From Weissella soli (GTDB taxonomy: Bacteria; Bacillota; Bacilli; Lactobacillales; Lactobacillaceae): a stretch of 64,000 bases of DNA. Each line of letters opens with the position of its first letter. The stretch's first letter is position 1. The DNA lies in NCBI RefSeq assembly GCF_001761545.1, contig NZ_CP017326.1, positions 1,426,001 to 1,490,000 of the forward strand, in the 5' to 3' direction. The notes below the pieces were generated by a model. It ran no database searches. It was not told where the DNA came from and saw only the letters and a program-made list of their open reading frames with translations. The position numbers and the translations under genes were made by a program. Below are positions 9,108 to 17,259 of this stretch, piece by piece.

Positions 9108-9782
9108 CTATGATTGATCGATATCAATAAAATAACGTTCCTGATGCAGTTCAGTAACAAGTCGTTTTAGTGGTGTATGATAGGTTTTCTCAAGCTCTGC
9201 ATGCGTTAAGGTTGCGAAAACATCAACCGAATTATGCCGCACGAGCCAAAATTGTTGCCCTAACATTAAGGCTAAATTCACATCATGAACAACTACCACT
9301 ACTGGCTTTTCCCGTCCTAATTTTTTGAGATATTTTACTAAAATTGCTTGATACGCAATATCTAGCGCATTGAAGGGTTCATCCAGCAGATAACCAGTTG
9401 CCACTTGTTGTAACGCATAGACTAACCAAACACGCTGCTTTTGACCACCAGAAAGTGTGCCAAGACGTTGCGATAAGAGGGCCTGTACCCCAAACGTCTG
9501 CACTAAGGTTTGGTATGCATCTTGACCAATACGCGCGGTGACTAAATCTAAAATTTCTTGCACAGTTAAATCTTCATCAAAAACAGCATTAGTTTGTGGT
9601 AAGTAGCGCAAATTCAGCCGATCCGTGGCATGTAAAGTTCGTAATAACTGGGTTTTACCAACCCCATTTTCCCCCAAGACAATTGTCACACCACCTGCGA
9701 GATGCAATGCCGGTGTCGTAATCAATACACGCTGTCCGGCTGTAACTGTGAGGTCTGTCCAATTAAATTCTTCTTTTTGCAT
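9108..9782 (-). CDS. ABC transporter ATP-binding protein of haem/iron uptake locus
   Basis: ATPase of a FecE/BtuD-like importer. The Walker A motif is GENGVGKTQLL (GxNGxGKT), the signature is LSGGQKQRVWL, Walker B is GYLLDEPF and the switch histidine is in VVVVHDVNL. At 224 residues it is short for the class. The start overlaps the permease gene by 20 bases, so the two are translationally coupled. With the permease and substrate-binding protein it forms a complete type II importer. Confidence 0.9.
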   Translation of the reverse strand: MQKEEFNWTDLTVTAGQRVLITTPALHLAGGVTIVLGENGVGKTQLLRTLHATDRLNLRYLPQTNAVFDEDLTVQEILDLVTARIGQDAYQTLVQTFGVQALLSQRLGTLSGGQKQRVWLVYALQQVATGYLLDEPFNALDIAYQAILVKYLKKLGREKPVVVVVHDVNLALMLGQQFWLVRHNSVDVFATLTHAELEKTYHTPLKRLVTELHQERYFIDIDQS

Positions 9783-10689
9783 AAATTATTCCTCGCATCA
9801 CTAATAACACACCCACGGCTGTTAGTTGAATGACATCAGCACTCGGTAACTGACGACTACCCAGCATATGCGCGCTTAAGATATCACCAACATTAAAAAT
9901 AGTCATACCCAGCAATACGGAAAGGCCTAGTCGTCGGTACATTGGCCGGTGCCAAAGCATGCCAAGCATAAATTGCATCATCACCCCAACAAATAACACA
10001 CTCCCTAAGACACTAGCAGCACTACCCGCTAACACCCCAGCGATGAGTAAACTTTGCCACCTGATACGATCAACCGCTAACGGTAATTGCTGCAGTTGTA
10101 CCTCAGGCAAGGCTAGGAAGCGTAACTTTGGATAATAACTACTCAATACCAAGCCACTCAGGGTCAGGATACCCAATAAAAATATAATATCTAACCAGGT
10201 CACACTACCGAGCGTGACCCCGCGCATACCATCACCTGATGCGATGATATGGGTCATTGCCAAAAAGAAGATTGCCGTCGCTAAACCACTTAGGATCAGT
10301 GAACGCCCATACAATTGATGAATATTTTGCAGGTGACTGATCACGAACATCATTAATCCGCCGGCAACGGCCCCAATGATGACACGGTCATTCGCCAAGT
10401 CAGGGACAATCACAATACTTAATAGTACCAAAAAGTATGGCCCATCCATTAGCCCTAGATTGGCTGCATCAATCATTTTTTCTTGGAACACAATTTGCAC
10501 TAACCAACTGCTGATCGCTACCATGCTGCCAACGAGTAACGCGGCCAGCATGCGTGGCAATCTAATTTGTGAAATAATCAGCCACTCTTGCTGGCCATTT
10601 GGCCAAAATAATGCTAAGCCACAACTAACAAAAAGGGCGCCAACTAATGTGGCTAGCCCTAATTTTTTATATTTATTTATTTGCTTCAT
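9763..10689 (-). CDS. FecCD-family ABC permease of haem/iron uptake locus
   Basis: Integral membrane subunit with about nine to ten helices over 308 residues. The early IRLPRMLAALLVGSMVAISS segment is the RLPR-AxxxGxxL pattern of FecCD/BtuC permeases that carry siderophores, haem or cobalamin. The family is usually 320-340 residues, so this one is slightly short. It overlaps the substrate-binding protein gene by 17 bases and the ATPase gene by 20. Only one permease gene is present, so the channel should be a homodimer. Confidence 0.88.
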   Translation of the reverse strand: MKQINKYKKLGLATLVGALFVSCGLALFWPNGQQEWLIISQIRLPRMLAALLVGSMVAISSWLVQIVFQEKMIDAANLGLMDGPYFLVLLSIVIVPDLANDRVIIGAVAGGLMMFVISHLQNIHQLYGRSLILSGLATAIFFLAMTHIIASGDGMRGVTLGSVTWLDIIFLLGILTLSGLVLSSYYPKLRFLALPEVQLQQLPLAVDRIRWQSLLIAGVLAGSAASVLGSVLFVGVMMQFMLGMLWHRPMYRRLGLSVLLGMTIFNVGDILSAHMLGSRQLPSADVIQLTAVGVLLVMRGIIYAKRRI

Positions 10690-11536
10690 CGATCCATGCC
10701 TTTATTTGCTGATATGTCTGCTGGACGTGATCATTTGCACTAGGTGAAAACTTTGGTGCATGCCCATCATAAACCTGATGCTTTTGAACAGCCGGCAGTC
10801 TTGGCCAAATACCTGTTTTAAATTCGTTATTAAATTGTTGTTGCACAATTTCAGGCATGGCGTGAGCTATCCGAATGATCACCTGCGGCTTAGCTTTTAA
10901 AATCGTTTCTGAATTTAAAAGCATATACGCCGATTTTTGATCGTCTTGAATAAGTCGACCACCTGCCCGCACGACTAAATCACCAACATAACTTTGTGAC
11001 GTTGCGACCATACTCTGACCACCAGGCATACCCAACAATACTAAAACTGAGACAGGATGCTTAGGATGCACGGTGGGTATCGTTAATTTTTGCACCAACT
11101 GCCGGGCTTGTGCGGTGCGCTTAAATAACTTACCAAAATGCAAAATAGCTTTATTTTGCTTAGCAGCTGTTCCCATGTCAACACCGACGACCCGAATTTT
11201 GTGGGCCCGTAGTTTAGGCCGATAATCTGAGACTAAACTAGCATCAACGTACACAACGTCTGGTTGCAAACTGATTATCTTTTCAAAGTTGGGCGTCACA
11301 TGATCCCCAACTTTTGGTAGCTTTTTTTGACTCGCTGCTAATGTGGCCGTGGTCGTAGGAACACCAACCACCGGAATATCTAACTTAGCAAAAATATCTG
11401 CCAACCCAACTGTGGTAACCACCACCCGTTGCTGGGCTTGTCTGGCAATCATTTGTGGTCGTAACAACCATGTACTACCCGCAATGATGATAATCACGAT
11501 GGCACCCAGCCAAATTCGCCAATACCGTTTAAACAT
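10673..11536 (-). CDS. Membrane-anchored periplasmic-binding-type protein, IsdE-like (haem)
   Basis: Class III solute-binding protein (PF01497 type) for the adjacent permease. Recognisable parts are VVVTTVGLADIFAKLDIPVVGVP, the PKVGDHVTPNFEKIISLQPDVVYVD segment, MLLNSETILKAKPQVIIRI and a C-terminal YDGHAPKFSPSAND. This layout is that of IsdE and other haem-binding members. There is no lipobox cysteine; instead an uncleaved helix (WLGAIVIIIIAGSTWLL, about residues 9-25) is the likely anchor. Start at 11536 gives an eight-base overlap with the upstream NEAT gene. Haem as ligand is inferred from the NEAT neighbours. Confidence 0.85.
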   Translation of the reverse strand: MFKRYWRIWLGAIVIIIIAGSTWLLRPQMIARQAQQRVVVTTVGLADIFAKLDIPVVGVPTTTATLAASQKKLPKVGDHVTPNFEKIISLQPDVVYVDASLVSDYRPKLRAHKIRVVGVDMGTAAKQNKAILHFGKLFKRTAQARQLVQKLTIPTVHPKHPVSVLVLLGMPGGQSMVATSQSYVGDLVVRAGGRLIQDDQKSAYMLLNSETILKAKPQVIIRIAHAMPEIVQQQFNNEFKTGIWPRLPAVQKHQVYDGHAPKFSPSANDHVQQTYQQIKAWIDEANK

Positions 11537-12374
11537 GATGCCTATACCACCAAATACCGCCGCCGATAGCCCCAATGGCCACGACGCCAATGCCGATTGA
11601 AGCTGTGATTTTATTCATTTTTTGCTGCTTAGTTTGCTGCGACGTGTTTTTTTGTTGCGCTACCGTCGGCTTACTAGTGCCTGATTTCTTTTTTGATGAA
11701 GCCCGGCTTGTAGTGCCCTTTTTTGCAGTCTGCTTGGCGGTCTTAGTGACCTTTTTGCTGGAACTGCTTGTCTGATTGGTAGCAGCTTTTGCTGTCCTTT
11801 GCGCTTGGCTAGTTGATTTTGTTGCTGAACGGCTAGTTGACTTAGACGTTGCTTGCGTTGTAGCCGTACTTGCTTTGGTATTTTGGACCGTAGACGCGCT
11901 CGTAACTGCTGAAGTTTGCCGGCTCACACTTGAACTAGCAATCTCTGGCACACCACCAGCGTTTATCACGACGCCAAACCCATAGGTGTGATGATAATTG
12001 ATGCTATTGATGTCAACTTGCATGCTACCATTCAGCCGGTTAACCAGATTGGCTGTCGTAAATGAAAACGCGTAGTAGTGCCGTCCACCGGTCGCCCATT
12101 TTGAAACACTTGGTTGTTGCCCGGCAATATTTAAAATTTTGACCGGATACGCCCCTAATGAATCAGCCGTACTAATTGTCATGGTTACGCGATATTGTTG
12201 GCCGGCGATCGCAATCTTGGCTGGTTGCGTAAAGTAACTATTGGCAACTGATGTACTTGAACTACCTGCCTGTTCAACCACGTAACTGGCTGTATAGTCA
12301 GCGTAGGCAGGCTTACTAAACATCAACGCAAAGACAAGCGCACAGCTCGTTAGTAAAATACGGACAATTTTCAT
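11529..12374 (-). CDS. NEAT-domain surface protein with Ser/Thr/Lys-rich stalk
   Basis: Haem-binding or haem-relay protein. A signal peptide (cleavage likely after AYA near residue 25) precedes a NEAT domain at about residues 26-140, with the haem-iron motif YHHTY (Tyr127-x3-Tyr131) on the predicted eighth strand. A low-complexity stalk of Ala/Ser/Thr, then Lys-rich sequence, follows to residue 255. A C-terminal membrane helix (IGIGVVAIGAIGGGIWWY) ends in RHHV. There is no LPxTG motif, so it is held in the membrane and would sit below the sorted NEAT protein. It starts one base after the stop of that gene, with GAGG eight bases ahead. Confidence 0.85.
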   Translation of the reverse strand: MKIVRILLTSCALVFALMFSKPAYADYTASYVVEQAGSSSTSVANSYFTQPAKIAIAGQQYRVTMTISTADSLGAYPVKILNIAGQQPSVSKWATGGRHYYAFSFTTANLVNRLNGSMQVDINSINYHHTYGFGVVINAGGVPEIASSSVSRQTSAVTSASTVQNTKASTATTQATSKSTSRSATKSTSQAQRTAKAATNQTSSSSKKVTKTAKQTAKKGTTSRASSKKKSGTSKPTVAQQKNTSQQTKQQKMNKITASIGIGVVAIGAIGGGIWWYRHHV

Positions 12375-12375
12375 C

Positions 12376-13671
12376 TTAGTTGCCTCGGCGTCGGTTCAAC
12401 TTTACTGCTGCGAAAATACCCGCGATGGCCATCAATAATGTAACGCCCAAAACACTCACTCGGCTGGCAGCCGTGGTTGGTAAGGCATTGTCAGATGATG
12501 ATGATGATGCAGTTTCAGAACTGTCAGCGGATGCTGTGTTAGCCTTGGCACTAGTAGCTTGATTAACCACCCCTGCTGCTGATGTTGATGATGTCGTTGC
12601 ATTCTTTGCAGGAGTGGCCACTGGGGTCGTTGCTCCCGTTGTACTAATCGCCTTGAACTGCAAATAGACTGCATAGTCGTTGTCTTCGATACCGTCAACC
12701 TTAACATGAATTTGTTGTGCAATTAATGCATTCAAATCATCCAATGCAGCAACGTTAAATGAATATGTTAACAAATGTCCATCCATGCCATTACTAGTAT
12801 AGGCTGCTTCAGAAACAATCTTTTCACCATGAGTGTTACCAGATGCCAAAGTAAAAGTGGTTGCTGGTTGGCTTGGTTCAAATACTTGGACGGAAACTGT
12901 ATAAGTCCCATCCGCATTTTGAACGTAAGTTGCTTCCTTGGTGTAGAAATCATTTGCCGCTGAGACACTCTGCTTGTCGGCTTGCAACACTGAGTACGCT
13001 AACGTGTTGTTAACCTTAGCTGCGGTACTTGTAGCAGTGGTATTATCCGTAGCTGTTTTATCACTTGTGGCAGTGGCCACTGATGATGAAGAACTGACAC
13101 TAGCTGATGTCGCGCTTGAAGAAACCGTTGGTGTCTCGACTAAATCGGCCATTCCTGATTGAATGGTGACCAAGACCGTATGGTGCATTTGTCCATAAGG
13201 ACCAGCATCAACCGTCAATGAAACCGAGTGCGTTGATCCATTTGTCAAAGTATTAGCCGGCAGATCAACCGTCCAAGTACCACTCTGAGTACTCTCACCA
13301 TTTTTAGTCCCAGTCATCGCCTTGCCATCAAAGGTCATATTAGGTACGGCTGTAAACATGCTACTTTGTGATAAAGTGACCGTAGCGACATCATCTTTGA
13401 CTGAAATAGCAACTGGTGTCACACCGGTAGTCGCATCACCACCCCACATGCTGGCCATAGTACTTGCCGTACCAGTGCCGGTGCCGGTAGTATTATCAGT
13501 CTTCTCAATAAATGCACTCGCTGCATAGTCACCGTCAGGCATGACCTTAGTTGCCGTTGTAGCAGCTGATACCACAGTCTGTGGCACGATGATGGTTGAG
13601 CTAACAACAGTGCTCGTCCCAACAAGTGTCAACGTTGCAAGGACAGCAGCCGACTTAGAAATAAAATTCAT
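12376..13671 (-). CDS. Cell-wall NEAT-domain protein with LPTTA sorting signal
   Basis: First gene of the haem locus. A signal peptide (about residues 1-37) is followed by two NEAT-like domains (about 45-175 and 215-345) separated and followed by Ser/Thr/Ala-rich linkers. The C-terminus is a sorting signal: LPTTA at 397-401, a hydrophobic stretch (VLGVTLLMAIAGIFAAV) and the basic tail KLNRRRGN. The fifth motif residue is Ala, not Gly. In the first domain the usual Tyr-x3-Tyr is YGQMH, and in the second it is DNDYAVY, so both may bind haem differently from the classical domain. AAGGGG six bases upstream supports the start. A role as outermost haem collector is inferred. Confidence 0.82.
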   Translation of the reverse strand: MNFISKSAAVLATLTLVGTSTVVSSTIIVPQTVVSAATTATKVMPDGDYAASAFIEKTDNTTGTGTGTASTMASMWGGDATTGVTPVAISVKDDVATVTLSQSSMFTAVPNMTFDGKAMTGTKNGESTQSGTWTVDLPANTLTNGSTHSVSLTVDAGPYGQMHHTVLVTIQSGMADLVETPTVSSSATSASVSSSSSVATATSDKTATDNTTATSTAAKVNNTLAYSVLQADKQSVSAANDFYTKEATYVQNADGTYTVSVQVFEPSQPATTFTLASGNTHGEKIVSEAAYTSNGMDGHLLTYSFNVAALDDLNALIAQQIHVKVDGIEDNDYAVYLQFKAISTTGATTPVATPAKNATTSSTSAAGVVNQATSAKANTASADSSETASSSSSDNALPTTAASRVSVLGVTLLMAIAGIFAAVKLNRRRGN

Positions 13672-13893
13672 AATATACCCCTTAAATACCCTAAAAATTT
13701 GTTCTATAATTCACTAACTAAGTGTACTTTATAACAAACTACTTTGCAAAAATCGATTTTTAAGTTTTTAGCAAAAAAAGTTTCACTGTTTCTTCACAAA
13801 AAACACACATTACCATTAGGTCACTAACCATCCCTATCGGTTTCATTTTCTGATATACTTAATCGAGAATGTAGAAGAATCAGGAGTCCCCAA

Positions 13894-14397
13894 ATGGCAC
13901 TATATAAAGTTGGTAGCATCGTGAATACACATGGTATCCGTGGTGAAGTTCGCGTCATCGCTACAACAGATTTCCCCGAAGAACGTTTTGTTAAAGGTAA
14001 GGAACTGGTCATCGATGGCAAGACACCGACCAAAGTTACTATTGCAACGGTACGTCCACATAAGCAATTCATCTTGTTAAGCTTTGTTGATTTGCAAAAT
14101 ATTAACCTCGTTGAGCAATTTAAGGGCCATGATTTGCAGGTCGCTGACGCTGATCTACAAGACTTGGATGATGATGAATACTATTACCATGACATTGTTG
14201 GATTAACCGTGATTAATAATGAAGACAACAGTGAACTTGGTTCTGTCAAAGAAATTTTGCAGCTACCCGCCAACGACGTTTGGGTGGTTGGCAGCAAAGG
14301 TAAGGATGACTTATACCTGCCCTTCACCGAACAAGTCGTCACTGAGATTGATTTGGAAGCTAAAACGGCCCATGTAAATCTACTTGAGGAAGTGTAA
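13894..14397 (+). CDS. rimM: 16S rRNA processing/30S maturation protein RimM
   Basis: Binds S19 and helps the 30S head mature. The N-terminal barrel ([29 protein letters not shown]) and the C-terminal PRC-barrel part ([16 protein letters not shown] ... LPANDVWVV ... [10 protein letters not shown]) are both present, giving the normal 167 residues. The start has AGGAG upstream. The stop is one base before trmD, the conserved arrangement in Firmicutes; rpsP, usual upstream, is not next to it here. Confidence 0.96.
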   Translation: MALYKVGSIVNTHGIRGEVRVIATTDFPEERFVKGKELVIDGKTPTKVTIATVRPHKQFILLSFVDLQNINLVEQFKGHDLQVADADLQDLDDDEYYYHDIVGLTVINNEDNSELGSVKEILQLPANDVWVVGSKGKDDLYLPFTEQVVTEIDLEAKTAHVNLLEEV

Positions 14398-14398
14398 T

Positions 14399-15133
14399 AT
14401 GCGAATTGATGTCCTAAGTATTTTCCCTAATATGTTTGCGCCGATGCGTGAGTCAATTATGGGCAAAGTCATCGAACGCGGCTTAGTCGAGTTTAACGTC
14501 ATTGATTTTCGTGACTATACCGATAATAAGCATAACAATGTTGATGATGTCGTGTACGGCGGTGGCCAGGGCATGTTACTTATGCCCCAACCCATTTTTG
14601 ATGCGATGGCCCATGTAGAGGCCGAAGCCGGTAATCGTGGGCGGGTCATCCTCCTCGATCCAGCGGGCAAGACTTTCAATCAAGCCATGGCAGAGGAGTT
14701 AGCGCATGAAGAACATCTGACCTTCATTGCCGGTCACTATGAAGGTTATGACGAACGCATTCGAGAATTAGTCACTGATGAAATCTCAATCGGCGATTTC
14801 GTACTAACTGGTGGTGAATTAGGCGCGATGACTGTGATCGATGCAACCGTTCGCTTGTTAGACGAAGCATTGGGAGATGAAATGTCCGCCGTTGATGACT
14901 CGTTTTCAACTGGTTTGTTAGAGTATCCTCAATATACGCGTCCGGCTGATTTCCGTGGCCTGAAAGTACCAGATGTCTTACTCAGTGGGCATCATGCCAA
15001 TATTGATCGTTGGCGCAAAAAAGAATCCCTACGACGCACCTATCATCGGCGCCCGGATTTGCTTGAAAACTATGCCTTCACTCCAGAAGAGCATAAATTA
15101 CTTAATGAAATTAAAGCTGAAGAAAAAGAATAA
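14399..15133 (+). CDS. trmD: tRNA (guanine-37-N1)-methyltransferase TrmD
   Basis: Makes m1G37 in tRNAs reading CNN codons and prevents frameshifting. SPOUT-fold features: [28 protein letters not shown] and [15 protein letters not shown], which form the knotted SAM site. 244 residues, the family length. ATG at 14399 is preferred over an in-frame TTG at 14384 because GAGGAA lies just upstream and the gap to rimM is one base. A strong terminator follows the stop codon. Confidence 0.96.
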   Translation: MRIDVLSIFPNMFAPMRESIMGKVIERGLVEFNVIDFRDYTDNKHNNVDDVVYGGGQGMLLMPQPIFDAMAHVEAEAGNRGRVILLDPAGKTFNQAMAEELAHEEHLTFIAGHYEGYDERIRELVTDEISIGDFVLTGGELGAMTVIDATVRLLDEALGDEMSAVDDSFSTGLLEYPQYTRPADFRGLKVPDVLLSGHHANIDRWRKKESLRRTYHRRPDLLENYAFTPEEHKLLNEIKAEEKE

Positions 15134-15139
15134 CTTTGT

Positions 15140-15170
15140 ACGACAACTTTCTAATAAGTTGTCGTTTTTT
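15140..15170 (+). terminator. Terminator after rimM-trmD
   Basis: Arms ACGACAACTT / AAGTTGTCGT with a six-base loop, followed by TTTTTT. Confidence 0.88.
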
Positions 15171-15204
15171 ATTTGGCCAGACTATTAACCGCTGAAGGGC
15201 ACAT

Positions 15205-15236
15205 AAAAAGCAGTTGCTAGCAAGCAACTGCTTTTT
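15205..15236 (-). terminator. Terminator after hydratase gene
   Basis: Arms AAAAGCAGTTGC / GCAACTGCTTTT on both strands, abutting the hydratase stop codon; T-runs occur on both sides. Confidence 0.8.
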
Positions 15237-15238
15237 AA

Positions 15239-16034
15239 TTAATCTTGCACATGTAAGGTCGTTGTGCCGGTGTAGCTACCTGTGAATTTTGCTTCATAAG
15301 TACCCGTTGTTAAGTGTGGTGGTACAAAGAAAGTACCTGACGAAACTGATTGTCCCGCCTGTACGAAACGACCCTCGGCTGCTAACTGGTGAACCAACCA
15401 ACGTAAAGCATTCATTGGATTATCAAGTACTTCAGTTGAAGCACCTGCTGCAACACTCACCCCATCTAGGAGTAAATCAACTTGCACTTGTGCCAAATCT
15501 GAGGGTGTCAAAGTAGCCCCGTCTACCCGATTGCCTAATTCGATATAGCCGCCAACTGCTGTATCACTGACAACCAGATACTTATTGAGACTAGGAAACC
15601 AATCTTTAAACCGTGCGTCTGGCACCTCAATTGCGCCACTAACCCAACTATTAGCTAACAATTCCTCATCAGTCATTGTGGCATATAAATCGGTCTTGGC
15701 GGTGAAGCCGATTTCCACTTCAATTAGCGGTTCATTCATCGTCGCCAGCGAAACCGTTGCATCATTTTCTAACACATGATCCGCCACTTGTTCGCCATAG
15801 AGTGGCGTATCAGAATCAAACATTTGTTGCGTAGTCACGCTAGTTAACGAAATCTTATATCCCTTTACTGGTTGGACCTTCATCGCAACTAATGCTGCTT
15901 GCACCTTGTACCCAGTAGCAGTGTCATTGACAACATCGTCCCAGGCAGTCATATCTAGTGGCTGATTGGTCGTATAAGCTGTATATAATGCCTGCAGTAG
16001 TTCTTGCTGACGTGCATCAAATCCCAGATGTCAT
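15239..16034 (-). pseudogene. 2-keto-4-pentenoate hydratase/FAH-family gene with an early one-base frameshift
   Basis: Family enzymes hydrate 2-hydroxypentadienoate or decarboxylate oxalocrotonate-like acids at a Mg2+ site; here EPLIEVEIGF and the final GTTTLHVQD region fit the MhpD/FAH fold. An ATG at 16034 with AGAGGA eight bases upstream reads only five codons before TGA. Continuing one base shifted, after GGG at 16023-16025, gives GFDARQQELLQALYTAYTTN and then the long open frame. Removing one G would join start and body into a protein of about 264 residues. The first ATG of the body (15952) lacks a ribosome site and drops the conserved N-terminal helix. Either a true mutation or a sequencing error in the G-run. 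Confidence 0.75.
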
Positions 16035-16073
16035 AATATGATCCTCTTTTTCTTTTCTTTGCTTTTTAAAAAA

Positions 16074-17108
16074 TTAATCTAATGGTACATCGACTGTCCA
16101 ACCAAATGTATCGGCTGAATCACCAAACTGCAAACTAGTTAAACGATCGTACAACTTTTGTGTCCATGGACCAACTTCAGTCTCTGAATAAAAGACATGC
16201 TTTTCACCATTATGTGTGATTGAGCCAACTGGACTAATCACGGCTGCTGTACCCATTGCGCCAGCTTCGGCAAATACATCCAAGTCTTCGATTGAAATGA
16301 CTGTTTCTTCAGCCTTTAAGCCCACCTCTTCGGCCACTTCAAGCAAAGAATACTTGGTCACTGAAGGTAAGATTGAAGGTGACTTAGGCGTCAAGAAACG
16401 ACCATCTTTTGTAATACCAAAGAAATTGGCTGATCCTAATTCTTCAATATACTTATGCTCACGAGGATCCAAGTACACGACGTCCGAGAAACCATTGCGA
16501 TGCGCCCGATCCCCAGGCAACATTGAAGCACCATAATTACCGGCTGCCTTGGCCTGGCCAGTACCACCGTAGGCTGCCCGATCAAACTGATCGGTGACGT
16601 AGGCAGTTGGGGTGAGGCCACCCTTGTAGTAGGCACCCACTGGGGTAGCATATACTTCGAAAACATATTCATCAGCAGGATGAACGCCCACGACTGGCCC
16701 ATTTCCAAACATGAATGGTCGCAGATACAACGTCGCCCCCGATCCATAAGGCGGTACAAAATCTTGCAGTTCCTTAACCACAGCCTTCAAAGCATCAACA
16801 AATTGATCTTCTGGTAAGGGCGCCATCAGCAACCGCGCAGCTGAGCGATTGAAGCGTGCAGCGTTCATATCTGGACGGAAAAGATTGATGCCCCCATCCT
16901 TACGACGATAGGCTTTCAAACCTTCAAAAATGTTTTGACCATAATGAAGCCCGGTCGCCGCTTCATGTACTTTGATTTCTGGATCGGTCTCCAAGGCACC
17001 GGCTGACCAGACATCGTCTTTGAAATATGCTCGGTACCGCTTAGGTAGTTCGTGATATTCAAACCCAAGATCATTCCAATTAAAATCTGATGGTTGTGCT
17101 GCTGTCAT
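16074..17108 (-). CDS. ilvE: Branched-chain amino acid aminotransferase
   Basis: PLP enzyme that interconverts Leu/Ile/Val and their 2-keto acids; in lactic acid bacteria it mainly works in catabolism and aroma formation. Motifs: HYGQNIFEGLKAYRRKDG, RPDMNAARFNRSAARL, and the PLP-lysine region DPREHKYIEELGSANFF. The length of 344 residues is usual for type IV aminotransferases. GGGAGG is placed eight bases before the ATG. No ilv/leu biosynthesis genes are near. A promoter (17188-17216) and a perfect palindrome (17221-17242) sit upstream. Confidence 0.95.
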   Translation of the reverse strand: MTAAQPSDFNWNDLGFEYHELPKRYRAYFKDDVWSAGALETDPEIKVHEAATGLHYGQNIFEGLKAYRRKDGGINLFRPDMNAARFNRSAARLLMAPLPEDQFVDALKAVVKELQDFVPPYGSGATLYLRPFMFGNGPVVGVHPADEYVFEVYATPVGAYYKGGLTPTAYVTDQFDRAAYGGTGQAKAAGNYGASMLPGDRAHRNGFSDVVYLDPREHKYIEELGSANFFGITKDGRFLTPKSPSILPSVTKYSLLEVAEEVGLKAEETVISIEDLDVFAEAGAMGTAAVISPVGSITHNGEKHVFYSETEVGPWTQKLYDRLTSLQFGDSADTFGWTVDVPLD

Positions 17109-17187
17109 TGCTATTTCCTCCCTTAATACAAAACATGTTAGCTATGTTGATGCCATAAGTTAAATTTCTTTTTCGTTGATTGATGTC

Positions 17188-17216
17188 ATTATCACACCCT
17201 TAAAATTAAAAGTCAA
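17188..17216 (-). promoter_or_regulatory. ilvE promoter
   Basis: Minus-strand TTGACT, 17 bases, GATAAT, about 80 bases ahead of the ilvE start. Confidence 0.7.
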
Positions 17217-17220
17217 TGCG

Positions 17221-17242
17221 TTTATGAGACTATTCTCATAAA
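17221..17242. promoter_or_regulatory. Perfect palindrome just upstream of the ilvE -35 box
   Basis: Arms TTTATGAGA / TCTCATAAA around CTAT, four bases from the -35 hexamer. There is no T-run after it in either direction that would make it a good terminator for the preceding EIIC gene, so an operator is more likely. Regulator unknown. Confidence 0.5.
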
Positions 17243-17259
17243 AAAATCAAGGATATGAT

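Noticed and set aside
11575-13528. Hydrophobic plus-strand frames opposite the NEAT genes
   Set aside because: Products of the Ser/Thr/Ala-rich low-complexity coding on the other strand.
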